Positions 16,601-24,600 of a stretch of 64,000 bases of DNA are shown here, piece by piece. The stretch comes from GCA-2862585 sp965661345 (lineage in GTDB: Bacteria > Bacteroidota > Bacteroidia > Flavobacteriales > UBA7312), in assembly GCA_965661345.1 (NCBI GenBank), contig CBFIDK010000002.1, forward strand, positions 1 to 64,000. Direction: 5' to 3'. The notes below the pieces were generated by a model. That model was given only the letters and a program-made list of their open reading frames with translations, ran no database searches and was not told the origin of the DNA. Within the stretch, counting starts at the first letter, position 1. Each line of letters begins with the position of its first letter. A program made the position numbers and the translations under genes.

Positions 16601-17478
16601 TTAATTATATCAACAAAATCATCTAAATTTTCTATCAAGTTTATCTTGCGATCTTTGGTAAGGAAATCTATGTCTAAACCATTCACTACAAGATAATGAT
16701 TAGCATCTGAAAATGTTTTATTTAAGTAATCTATAGTAAAGTCTAAATTACTTTTTGATGTGTTCGATATCGAAAAGAATAATACATTATCAATTTTCTT
16801 CTTCTCAGCTAGGTGTGCTAGTGAACCGTATGGAATATTTGAACCTAAATAAATAACCTCAAAACCATTATTTATCAATAAAAACTTAGCAAAGACTAGC
16901 CCTATTTCATGAAATTCGTTTTCTGGCAAAAACAATAACCAATTTTCTTTATCGGTTATATTGTGTGAGGCTGAGTCAGCGGCAGCACTGATTTTTTGCT
17001 TGACTAATTCTGAGAGAAAATGCTCCTGAGAAGGGGCAATTCTATTAGTTAACCAGAAAATACCAATCTTCGAAAAAGCAACTAGTAGTACTTTTTTGTA
17101 AAATTCAAGAATTCCAAGTTCTCTTGAGCCACTTTCGTAAGTCAAGTGAAACAGTTTAGAGTCAAAATCTAAAGCCGATTGTATCAACTTTGCTATATAA
17201 TAAGCATCTTTAGAATTATTGTTCGATTGATTTTTAATTTCATCAACCTTTACACAAATCTCTTCGTGTGTCATTTTAGAAATAGCCGAAATTTTGTAGC
17301 CATTTTCGAGCAAATAATTGCTACTTAATGCACGCACTAATAAATCATCAGTATAATATCTGATTTTGGTATCGGTTCGTTCTGCTTTCAGAAAACCGTA
17401 CCTGTTTTCCCAAGTTCTTAACACAAATTTAGTTATGCCAGTGATTTGAGAAAACTGGTCTATGCTATATTTGGTCAT
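16597..17478 (-). CDS. B12-dependent MerR-family photoreceptor repressor (CarH/LitR type)
   Basis: A 293-residue regulator with three parts. An N-terminal MerR winged helix (about 1-75) has the W-E-N-R-Y-G-F motif at 23-29. A four-helix bundle (about 85-170) has the light-sensing signature Trp142-x9-Glu152-His153. A Rossmann B12-binding domain (about 178-293) has E188-x-H190-x-x-G193 supplying the lower axial His, plus Y-L-G-x-N-I-P at 210-216. In CarH/LitR proteins AdoB12 keeps the tetramer on DNA in the dark, and light cleaves the Co-C bond and releases repression. The third residue of the Wx9EHH motif is Phe154 here. It sits between the two carotenoid and photolyase arms. Its gene overlaps a 56-residue ORF by 14 bases. 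Confidence 0.92.
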   Translation of the reverse strand: MTKYSIDQFSQITGITKFVLRTWENRYGFLKAERTDTKIRYYTDDLLVRALSSNYLLENGYKISAISKMTHEEICVKVDEIKNQSNNNSKDAYYIAKLIQSALDFDSKLFHLTYESGSRELGILEFYKKVLLVAFSKIGIFWLTNRIAPSQEHFLSELVKQKISAAADSASHNITDKENWLLFLPENEFHEIGLVFAKFLLINNGFEVIYLGSNIPYGSLAHLAEKKKIDNVLFFSISNTSKSNLDFTIDYLNKTFSDANHYLVVNGLDIDFLTKDRKINLIENLDDFVDIIN

Positions 17479-17635
17479 TGATTATGTATTTGCCGTTAGG
17501 AAATTTTTCAAACCAAAAATCAAGACTGCTGATTGACTTAAGATTAATGCGCATCTTGTCTGTGTAAAAGATGATTTTTGGAGTTCTTTTCTTAATTTCT
17601 TCGACCGAAACTTTCTTTTTTTTCTTTCGTGGCAT
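17465..17635 (-). CDS. Small basic protein overlapping the photoreceptor gene
   Basis: A 56-residue ORF reading from ATG at 17635-17633 to TAG at 17467-17465. It opens M-P-R followed by five Lys, continues with V-S-V-E-E-I-K-K-R-T-P and has an aromatic centre (I-I-F-Y-T-D, F-W-F-E-K-F-P). It overlaps the regulator start by 14 bases, and the leftward -7 box TATATTTG (17691-17684) is placed for a transcript that begins with this ORF, about 40 bases ahead of it. No family recognised. The basic head hints at nucleic-acid or membrane contact, and it may be a co-regulator. The other long frame here (17482-17772) is a shadow. Confidence 0.55.
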   Translation of the reverse strand: MPRKKKKKVSVEEIKKRTPKIIFYTDKMRINLKSISSLDFWFEKFPNGKYIINDQI

Positions 17636-17796
17636 TGTACCAAATTTATGAATTTTGTAGCACTATAGCTATAAATACTTATGCAAATATACAACTTTGT
17701 ATAACATTTTAACACTTTTTTTATACAAATTTTAAAATCAACCAATTTTGTACCTATATTTGTACCCATCAATAACTTAACTAACTAACATTTATT
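17636..17796. promoter_or_regulatory. Divergent promoter region between photoreceptor and fasciclin genes
   Basis: 161 bp. Leftward: -7 box TATATTTG (17691-17684) overlapped by ATACAA-CT-TTGTAT (17689-17702). Rightward: -7 box TATATTTG (17755-17762) for the gene at 17797, with TATACAA at 17722-17728 and a direct repeat TTTGTACC at 17747-17754 and 17759-17766. The half-sites match those at 16122-16198, so autoregulation of the photoreceptor and control of the fasciclin gene are plausible inferences. Confidence 0.5.
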
Positions 17797-19557
17797 ATGA
17801 AGAAAATATTTTTTACCCTTGCACTCATAAGCTCGTTTTTATTAGGAGCGAATGCAGATAATCATACTGTAACTGCCGGTATGTCTTATTACGCACCTGA
17901 GTCTTTAACCATCTCAGTCGGAGATACTGTAACATGGATTAATGACGGAGGAACTCACGATGTCAATGCAAATACAAATACTATAACGGGGCAAAGCTTC
18001 AACAATCCTGAAAGTTTTGGATCTCCATACGTAAGTGGAATCGGTGACGTCATATATACACATGTTTTTACAATTGAAGGAACATATGATTACGATTGTT
18101 CTTATGGAAACCATGCCGCAGCTGGAATGGTTGCACAAATAATTGAAGAACCAGGACTTCCTACAATAATGGAAATTGTTGAGGCTTCAGAAAATCATAC
18201 TTATTTAGAAACTGCAATCAACACCGCAAATCTAAATGAAACATTAGACACTGGTGGACCTTTCACCCTATTTGCTCCAACGGATGAGGCATTTACTGCT
18301 CTTGAAGTAGCTCAACCTGGTTTTATTGCAGCACTTCTTGCTGATACTGAAACCCTTACGTCAATATTATTTTATCATGTGGTAAGTGGCATTACAATGG
18401 CTGAAGACCTTAATGATGGCGATTTAATACCAACATTAAATACTGCTTCACTTACAGTATCTATTGATGGAATGACATATATGATCAATATGGCTACAGT
18501 TACAACTCCTAATTTAGAAGCAAGTAACGGTGTAGTGCATGTTATCGATATGGTACTTGTTCCTGCTGAAGAACCAAATGATTCATCAACCGTAATGGAT
18601 ATTATAGAAAATTCTGTTGTACACAATACATTAGAGGCGGCTATCAATGAAGCTGGTCTTGCTGAAGCACTTTCAGGAGATGGTCCATTTACTGTGTTCG
18701 CTCCAACGGATGAAGTTTTCAGTGAACTAGACCCAATGGTACTTGGTGCACTATTAGCCAATACAGAACTTCTTACTAACGTCTTGCTTGGCCATGTTAC
18801 TGAAAGCACACTCTTTTCAGAAGATCTAACTGATGGCTTAAACGTTACAATGATGAATGATGGTGAATTAACAGTTTCTAATGACGGTATTTCGATAATG
18901 CTTGGAGTAGCAAACGTTACTCAAGCAGATTTTGAAGCTACCAACGGAGTGGTGCACTTTATTGACACAATATTAATAACTACTGTTCTAAATCCTGACA
19001 CTATTACTGTAATGGATATTATAGAAACGTCACCTTCACACAACACCTTAGAAGCGGCTATTAATGCTGCTGGACTTAACGAAACACTTTCTGGTGACGG
19101 CCCGTTCACAGTATTTGCACCAACTGATGAGGCTTTCGGTGAACTGCCAGCCGGAACTGTAGAAGGATTGCTAGCTGATATTCCTGCTTTGACTGCAATA
19201 TTAAAGCATCACGTTCACTCGGGCAATGTTTTATCCACTGGACTTTCTGACGGAATGTCGATACCGACATTGAATGACGATAACTTAATCGTCTCAATTG
19301 ATGGCGCAACAGTAATGATTGATATGGCTACCGTAATTGTTGCTGATTTAGAAGCAACTAATGGTGTAGTACACGTTATTAATATGGTATTAATTCCTGC
19401 AGACCCATCGTCAATAGGCGAGTATAACACCGAAGAAATTTATATGTATTCTCTAAATTTATTGGGAGAAAAAGTTGATAGAAATACTAAAGGCGAAGTC
19501 TTAATTGACATTTATTCTAATGGAAAAACTATCAAAAGACTAAATTTAACAAAGTAA
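17797..19557 (+). CDS. Secreted cupredoxin-fasciclin fusion protein (three FAS1 domains)
   Basis: A 586-residue protein. The signal peptide covers about 1-20 (ends G-A-N-A). Residues 21-118 are a blue-copper (plastocyanin/azurin-like) domain with the full ligand set His54, Cys101, His106 and Met111. Three FAS1 domains follow at about 124-257, 265-397 and 404-535, each with F-A-P-T-D-E and a closing N-G-V-V-H motif. The last 45 residues (Y-S-L-N-L-L-G-E-K-V to the end) look like a T9SS sorting tail, so the protein is probably surface-anchored. FAS1 domains mediate adhesion; a copper site could add electron transfer or Cu handling. The combination beside a photoreceptor promoter is unusual. An intrinsic terminator follows at 19577-19614. 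Confidence 0.88.
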   Translation: MKKIFFTLALISSFLLGANADNHTVTAGMSYYAPESLTISVGDTVTWINDGGTHDVNANTNTITGQSFNNPESFGSPYVSGIGDVIYTHVFTIEGTYDYDCSYGNHAAAGMVAQIIEEPGLPTIMEIVEASENHTYLETAINTANLNETLDTGGPFTLFAPTDEAFTALEVAQPGFIAALLADTETLTSILFYHVVSGITMAEDLNDGDLIPTLNTASLTVSIDGMTYMINMATVTTPNLEASNGVVHVIDMVLVPAEEPNDSSTVMDIIENSVVHNTLEAAINEAGLAEALSGDGPFTVFAPTDEVFSELDPMVLGALLANTELLTNVLLGHVTESTLFSEDLTDGLNVTMMNDGELTVSNDGISIMLGVANVTQADFEATNGVVHFIDTILITTVLNPDTITVMDIIETSPSHNTLEAAINAAGLNETLSGDGPFTVFAPTDEAFGELPAGTVEGLLADIPALTAILKHHVHSGNVLSTGLSDGMSIPTLNDDNLIVSIDGATVMIDMATVIVADLEATNGVVHVINMVLIPADPSSIGEYNTEEIYMYSLNLLGEKVDRNTKGEVLIDIYSNGKTIKRLNLTK

Positions 19558-19576
19558 TTCATATTATATTTAATTC

Positions 19577-19614
19577 AATTGGGAGGACATCTTATTGTTC
19601 TCCCAATTTTTTTT
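19577..19614 (+). terminator. Strong intrinsic terminator after the fasciclin gene
   Basis: AATTGGGAG (19577-19585) pairs with CTCCCAATT (19600-19608); a G-T wobble and ACA/TGT extend the stem to about 13 bp around a 6-base loop, and eight T follow from 19607. The next ATG (19622) begins only seven bases after the T-run, leaving no room for a separate promoter, so the downstream operon may rely on read-through. Confidence 0.8.
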
Positions 19615-19621
19615 CTAACAA

Positions 19622-20146
19622 ATGAAACACATACTAACAACTTTAATTGCAATCTTTATCATGACTACACTATCAGCACAGTCAATACATACTATAACTA
19701 TCAATTCTATTGATGGAAAAGAAATCAAAATGAGTGAATTTAAGGGCAAATACATTCTTGTCGTTAACGTTGCCTCCAATTGCGGTTACACTTCACAATA
19801 TTCTGACTTACAGAAACTACACGACACTTACGATAACCTTGTAGTATTAGGCGTGCCGTGCAACCAATTTGGAATGCAAGAGCCAGGGTCTGAAAAAGAA
19901 ATTCAGATGTTTTGTGAAAGCAAATACAACATTGATTTTCCTATGACTGAGAAAGTCGATGTGAAGGGTAAAAATCAACATGACCTTTTCAATTGGCTAA
20001 CTTCTAAAAAAACAAATGCAATCGATGATTATACCGTATCATGGAACTTCAATAAATTTTTAGTTAGCCCAGAAGGCAAACTACTCTCTTACTACAAAAG
20101 CGGCGTAAACCCAATGGATGAAAGCATTACTAATCTAATTAAATGA
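19622..20146 (+). CDS. Exported glutathione peroxidase (thiol type)
   Basis: A 174-residue GPx-family peroxidase. Residues 1-20 look like a signal peptide (M-K-H-I-L... ending S-A-Q). The catalytic Cys54 lies in N-V-A-S-N-C-G-Y-T, with the partner Gln in V-P-C-N-Q-F-G-M-Q-E-P-G and Trp-Asn in the W-N-F-N-K-F segment, so the Cys/Gln/Trp/Asn tetrad is intact. A second Cys in F-C-E-S-K suggests a thioredoxin-dependent, atypical 2-Cys mechanism. It reduces peroxides, probably in the periplasm. It overlaps the SOUL gene by 4 bases and starts just after the terminator at 19577-19614. Confidence 0.88.
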   Translation: MKHILTTLIAIFIMTTLSAQSIHTITINSIDGKEIKMSEFKGKYILVVNVASNCGYTSQYSDLQKLHDTYDNLVVLGVPCNQFGMQEPGSEKEIQMFCESKYNIDFPMTEKVDVKGKNQHDLFNWLTSKKTNAIDDYTVSWNFNKFLVSPEGKLLSYYKSGVNPMDESITNLIK

Positions 20147-20703
20147 TGAAAAAAATTGGCTTTCTTCTTCTAACACTACTATCTTTATATGCCCTTTATG
20201 CTTTTAATGTGAGCTACAACACTAATTATACCGTTTTAAGAACAGTCGATTCTGTTGAAATTAGAAAATATTCTAAAGCATACTATGCCAGCTATTACAC
20301 GAGAGATAATAGTGATAACTCTAAATTTAGAGTTTTAGCGAATTACATTTTTGGCGGGAACGATAGGCAAGAGCAAATTGGGATGACCTCTCCTGTAAAT
20401 ATGCGAATGTCTTCACAGAAAAACGAAATGCTTTTTTTAATGCCAGACCGTTACGAAATGGAAAGCCTGCCAATTCCTGACAATAATGATATTGAGCTAA
20501 TTTCTATTGATGAAAGGATAGTAGCAACTATACGATTTTCGGGTTACGCTAACGATACTAAAGTGGCAAGAAAAAAGAAAGAATTAATTGATACACTAGA
20601 AAAACATTCTATTGATTACACTGATGAATTTGAATTGCTCGTCTATGACTCGCCTTACAAAGTAGTAAATAGAAGAAACGAAGTATTAGTTGTATTGAAA
20701 TAA
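20143..20703 (+). CDS. SOUL-family heme-binding protein
   Basis: A 186-residue protein with an N-terminal hydrophobic anchor (about 3-22) and the SOUL/HEBP fold: V-E-I-R-K-Y near residues 40-45, R-V-L-A-N-Y-I-F-G-G-N, and the hallmark I-G-M-T-S-P-V motif. The end carries V-L-V-V-L-K. Family members bind heme or porphyrins with variable residues. Free porphyrins are strong photosensitisers, so scavenging them would fit a light-stress operon, but this is inference. Overlaps: ATGATG with the GPx stop and TAATG with the glycosylase start. Confidence 0.85.
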   Translation: MMKKIGFLLLTLLSLYALYAFNVSYNTNYTVLRTVDSVEIRKYSKAYYASYYTRDNSDNSKFRVLANYIFGGNDRQEQIGMTSPVNMRMSSQKNEMLFLMPDRYEMESLPIPDNNDIELISIDERIVATIRFSGYANDTKVARKKKELIDTLEKHSIDYTDEFELLVYDSPYKVVNRRNEVLVVLK

Positions 20704-21497
20704 TGCCTGAAGGTCCAGAAGTAAAAATAGCGTCAACCTACTACAACGAATTTTTTAAAGGTTCAGAAAATATCCAGTTTGAAATTCTCACTGAATACTA
20801 CGAAACCAAATATTTTGATGTATTTGAGACCATCCAAAAACATTTAGAAAAAACGTTTCAACCCATTTTCACTATTGGAAAAAACTTATTTATTCCTTTG
20901 AAAAATAAACAAACGTTTAACTTTCATTTGGGAATGACTGGTGGATGGAGTGAACATCTTGTAAAACACTGTCATTTTCGAGTTTATACCAACGATAAAG
21001 AATTATTCTTTAGAGACGTCAGAAAGTTTGGCAAAATGAGAATTGTAAATAATGAAGACATTGACAAAAAACATAATATTGAATTTGATCTTTTGAATGA
21101 TTACTACAACTTTGAACGTCATTTTACATTTCTTAAATCAAAAATTAATGCTGGAAAATCGGTTTGTTCAGCTCTAATGAATCAATCATTTTTCCCAGGT
21201 GTTGGCAATTACATTAAGTCCGAAGCGCTGTATGCAACAAAACTACATCCTGAAAAAAAATGGGGAGAACTTTCAGCCAAAAAAATAAAAGAACTGATTC
21301 TTAATACACAAGACATCATGCAGCGGAGTTACTCCACAGGAGGTGCAGAACTAAAGGATTTTAAAAATCCATTCCATGAATCTACATTTAGTCTGAAAGT
21401 ATATGGAAAAGAAACAGACCCTAAAGGGAACAAAATAGAAAGTCTAGTCACTTCTGACCAGCGTAAAAGCTGGTTTTGTCCACGAATTCAAAAATGA
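20703..21497 (+). CDS. Fpg/Nei family DNA glycosylase with degenerate zinc finger
   Basis: A 264-residue glycosylase. Met1 is removed to expose the Pro2 nucleophile with Glu3 (P-E-G-P-E), and the hairpin Lys sits in T-I-G-K-N-L. The H2TH region has N-Q-S-F-F-P-G-V-G-N-Y-I-K-S-E-A-L. In Fpg/Nei enzymes the C-terminus is a four-Cys zinc finger; here only one Cys remains (W-F-C-P-R-I-Q-K), so it resembles the zincless-finger type, with the DNA-contacting Arg kept in Q-R-K-S-W. It excises oxidised bases such as 8-oxoguanine or oxidised pyrimidines. It overlaps the SOUL gene (TAATG) and the Nudix gene (ATGA), suggesting a coupled repair operon. Confidence 0.85.
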   Translation: MPEGPEVKIASTYYNEFFKGSENIQFEILTEYYETKYFDVFETIQKHLEKTFQPIFTIGKNLFIPLKNKQTFNFHLGMTGGWSEHLVKHCHFRVYTNDKELFFRDVRKFGKMRIVNNEDIDKKHNIEFDLLNDYYNFERHFTFLKSKINAGKSVCSALMNQSFFPGVGNYIKSEALYATKLHPEKKWGELSAKKIKELILNTQDIMQRSYSTGGAELKDFKNPFHESTFSLKVYGKETDPKGNKIESLVTSDQRKSWFCPRIQK

Positions 21498-21853
21498 AAT
21501 ATTGTGTACATTTTATACTAAAGAATGAAGAAGTCCTTTTGCTTAAGCGAAAAGATTCCAATCCTTTCTATCCAGGAATTTGGACGCCAATTATCGGCAA
21601 ACTAAAACCCAATGAAGACCCTTTTTTAGCCGTAAAAAGAGAAACTTTTGAAGAAACTCAACTGCAAATTAATCAACCAATCTTTTTAAAGCAGTGTGAA
21701 TTTGACAAAGATGAATATTGGTTTTTTCATTCTACAACTTCAGAAAGTAAGGTTGTGTTAAATCATGAAAATGATAACTACGATTTCTTCACTAAAGACA
21801 AATTGCCAGAAAATCTTTGGTCATTTTTCAAAAACACTTTACTGGAAATATAA
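21494..21853 (+). CDS. Nudix hydrolase
   Basis: A 119-residue Nudix protein. The Nudix box is G-K-L-K-P-N-E then a seven-residue spacer and R-E-T-F-E-E-T-Q-L, so the catalytic Glu residues are all present; only the final Gly of the consensus differs (Q). I set the start at the ATG 21494, which overlaps the glycosylase stop by 4 bases; a TTG 18 bases upstream is less likely. Together with the preceding glycosylase it may remove oxidised nucleotides before they enter DNA, but the substrate cannot be told from sequence. It converges on the RND exporter gene. Confidence 0.8.
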   Translation: MKYCVHFILKNEEVLLLKRKDSNPFYPGIWTPIIGKLKPNEDPFLAVKRETFEETQLQINQPIFLKQCEFDKDEYWFFHSTTSESKVVLNHENDNYDFFTKDKLPENLWSFFKNTLLEI

Positions 21854-21855
21854 CT

Positions 21856-23931
21856 TTACTTGCTAAGTTTCTTAATGATAAGCGGCAAATAAACCAAGTC
21901 GAAAAATACTGCTACAACAGCGCTAATAATGGTAATCACCGACAACTGAGATACCGATTTAAACTCAGAAAACATTAGAGGCAACAAACAAATCATTATC
22001 ACCACAGTGGTTTTGATAACTGCACTTCCTGTATTATTGACTACTAAATTTAACGATTCGGCTTTGCTAACATTTCGATTCCTATGATTTGTATAAGCAC
22101 TGATAACATGTATTGAGTCGTCGATAATAAGACCAAAAACAATTGTAAAAATGAAGGCATTAGATAAACTAAAATAAAAGCCAAAACTATAAAGGATTCC
22201 TACGCATACCAATATTGGCGCTACGTTTGGCAAAATGGCTATTATAAAGTAATTGTAATCAAAATTATTGAACAAAAAGAATAAAATTCCAATTGATAAT
22301 ATCGCTAGTAACAAGCCATAAATTAACTGCTTGGTCAAGTCATTGCCCAATAAGTCAAATAAATATCCAGCCCCCGAATAATTAAACTGTAAATCGTTTT
22401 GCTTAAAACGATTTTCGAGTTTTTCTAACTTAGATAAAGTCGCCAGTGAGCCTTCGTCCCCAGTTCTGCAAATAAAGAAATATTGATCTTTGTATTCCTC
22501 TGTTGAGAAACCCATTTTATCGAGAATTAAACTGTTAAAGTTTGCATTTGTGAAATCAACTACAAAGCCGAGTGACCTTAGCTCATTCTCCACATCATTT
22601 AGAAGAGCGACATCGCTAATTCTATCCTTATCTAGAAAAATAGTAATAGGCTTTATTCCGCCAAAATGTTTATCAAAAAAAGCTGTTTGCTGATACACTT
22701 CAGACTTTTTGTTAATCTCGTCCGTGAGGTAATTATCTATTTTTACATTACTAACCCCATAAAACCCAAGTGCCAAGAAAAAAATCATAACCACATGAAA
22801 TGCCTTGTTGGTCTGTCCATTTTTCAAAAAAGCGATAAGTCTGTCAGTGTTTTTTTCAATAAAAGGTACTGGAGTGGATTGATTGAAATTTTTATCTACG
22901 CTAATAGCATAAACTATCATGGCCACAAAGAGAGTAGTAACCACACCTATTGAGGTGATTATACCAAAGCGTAAAATAGGAATGATATCATTTACCAAAA
23001 ACGTTAAAAAACTCATGGCAGTAGTAACAGATGTTAAGGCAACAGCCTTACCAACAGTACTCATTCTTTTCTTAAAAAACGCTTCAATAGAACGCTCATT
23101 TTTATCTTGTTTATTTGTCAAGTGCATAATGTCCGAAAGACATACAATAAAAAGAATTGCAGGTGTAATTATCATAACCAGTTCAATTCCTCCAAAAATG
23201 GTTTGAGAAATTCCGAGTGTTATGACAATACTAGCGATTACACTAAATACGGTTAGAGATACTAACCTTATGTTTTGAGTAATAAACAAAAGGAATAAAA
23301 AACAGAGAACCCCACTAATCAATGTCAGAATAATAAATTCTTGAATAACCTTTTTAGCAAAATACAATTCGCTTGGCGAACGCCCACTTATATATACCCC
23401 TGACATCTTATCGGTCAGTTCTGTAGCATACAATGAGTCTATAAAAAGTCTGTTATCGGACTTACTTAATCCACTCTCATTCTCAATGAGAAAGAGAAAA
23501 TTTCTTCCGTCTTTAGAAATAAAGTTGTTTTGATTTTGAAGTATTTTCTCCTTGCTTAATGCGTACAGTGAATCGTTACTTAAATTCAGCTTTCTTTTGG
23601 AAATAGGAAATAGACCTGTATTTATTAGCTCTCTATCGTTTATGAGGCTGAATACTCTTTTGACATACTTTGATTTTTTCAACGTTTTATGAAAAGCGTT
23701 CAGCTCGAGCATATCGTTATAAGATAGACTGTCAGAAAATGATAGCCCAAAAAACACCAAATTATTGTCGTCTAAAACATTAATATCGATATTGGTGGCT
23801 TCGAGTTCGTTGATAATTCGCTCAGAATCAAAATATATTTTAGCATCAGTCAATTGATACAAACAATAGCCAAAGACTACTAAAATAAAGGCAAACAGAT
23901 AGTACTTGAATCGCCAAAAGAAATTATACAT
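21856..23931 (-). CDS. RND/MMPL-type lipid or small-molecule exporter
   Basis: A 691-residue inner-membrane protein with 12 predicted helices in two halves, each a periplasmic domain followed by an SSD-like 5-helix bundle. The charged helices include G-L-I-I-D-D-S-I-H-V near 590-600 and I-M-H-L-T-N in the first half; D-D-S-I-H is the characteristic MMPL/HpnN proton-relay segment. Such proteins export lipids, hopanoids or pigments. It lies downstream of an SDR gene (3-bp gap), and both start from the promoter shared with the pterin/carotenoid operon. A role in moving carotenoid or a pterin product to the outer membrane is possible but unproven. No adaptor gene is adjacent. Confidence 0.82.
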   Translation of the reverse strand: MYNFFWRFKYYLFAFILVVFGYCLYQLTDAKIYFDSERIINELEATNIDINVLDDNNLVFFGLSFSDSLSYNDMLELNAFHKTLKKSKYVKRVFSLINDRELINTGLFPISKRKLNLSNDSLYALSKEKILQNQNNFISKDGRNFLFLIENESGLSKSDNRLFIDSLYATELTDKMSGVYISGRSPSELYFAKKVIQEFIILTLISGVLCFLFLLFITQNIRLVSLTVFSVIASIVITLGISQTIFGGIELVMIITPAILFIVCLSDIMHLTNKQDKNERSIEAFFKKRMSTVGKAVALTSVTTAMSFLTFLVNDIIPILRFGIITSIGVVTTLFVAMIVYAISVDKNFNQSTPVPFIEKNTDRLIAFLKNGQTNKAFHVVMIFFLALGFYGVSNVKIDNYLTDEINKKSEVYQQTAFFDKHFGGIKPITIFLDKDRISDVALLNDVENELRSLGFVVDFTNANFNSLILDKMGFSTEEYKDQYFFICRTGDEGSLATLSKLEKLENRFKQNDLQFNYSGAGYLFDLLGNDLTKQLIYGLLLAILSIGILFFLFNNFDYNYFIIAILPNVAPILVCVGILYSFGFYFSLSNAFIFTIVFGLIIDDSIHVISAYTNHRNRNVSKAESLNLVVNNTGSAVIKTTVVIMICLLPLMFSEFKSVSQLSVITIISAVVAVFFDLVYLPLIIKKLSK

Positions 23932-23934
23932 CCT

Positions 23935-24600
23935 CTATTTCTTTAATGTTGATAAACCACCATCAACATGCAGTACTTGTCCTGTCATCCAAGATGATTT
24001 ATCAGACAATAGAAACTCTATGGCATCTGAAATATTTTTAGGTTGCCCAACTTTTTGTAAAGGATGGCGAGCATTCATTTGCTCTACCTGAGTTTCAGTT
24101 CTAAATAACCTTGCAGCTAATTTAGTTTGAACAACTGAAGGCGCTACACAATTTACCCGAATCTTTGGAGACCATTCGGCAGCTAATGAACGGCAAAGCC
24201 CTTCAATAGCTGATTTACACAAAGCTATCGAAGAATGGAAAGGCATACCCACTTGAGCAGCAACGGTGCTTATAAATACTAAAGAAGAATTTTCAGCAAA
24301 TTGTTTGTGATAATGTTTAAGAATTTTAATCAATCCTAATACATTTATTTCATAATCGGACTGAAAATCTTTCAATTTAAGGCCAGAAAACGGACGAAGA
24401 TTGATTGAGCCTGGAAAATAGACTAAACCATCAATTTCACCATCTACACTAGGAAAAGTGCTATCATCCTGAACATCAATCTCATGCTGATGACTGCCAG
24501 TAGGGTTAGACGTTAATTCAATAAATTCAAGCTCAGAAGACGCATTTTTAACCATGTACTGAGCAATGTCACTCGAAGAGCCAATAAGTAATACTTTCAT
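23935..24600 (-). CDS. Short-chain dehydrogenase-like protein lacking catalytic Tyr
   Basis: A 221-residue SDR. The N-terminus has a degenerate nucleotide loop (I-G-S-S-S-D-I-A), then the N-V-L-G-L helix, Ser111 in I-S-T-V-A-A, Lys129 in C-K-S-A-I-E-G-L and the C-terminal W-M-T-G-Q-x-x-H-V-D-G-G. The Tyr of the YxxxK motif is replaced by Ile125, so normal SDR chemistry is doubtful. I recall SDR proteins with a similar H-x-S-x-x-x-x-K pattern in photolyase/folE clusters, which fits the context. It starts 9 bases downstream of a -7 box TAAGTTTG (24617-24610) and pairs with the exporter gene. Confidence 0.8.
   Translation of the reverse strand: MKVLLIGSSSDIAQYMVKNASSELEFIELTSNPTGSHQHEIDVQDDSTFPSVDGEIDGLVYFPGSINLRPFSGLKLKDFQSDYEINVLGLIKILKHYHKQFAENSSLVFISTVAAQVGMPFHSSIALCKSAIEGLCRSLAAEWSPKIRVNCVAPSVVQTKLAARLFRTETQVEQMNARHPLQKVGQPKNISDAIEFLLSDKSSWMTGQVLHVDGGLSTLKK

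Noticed and set aside
17482..17772. 96-residue open frame on the minus strand
   Set aside because: It overlaps the real small ORF (17465-17635) in another frame, has a low-complexity translation and runs through the promoter region, so it is a shadow.
18375..19430. Minus-strand frames across the FAS1 repeats
   Set aside because: They mirror the repeated FAS1 coding sequence and carry no distinct protein signal.
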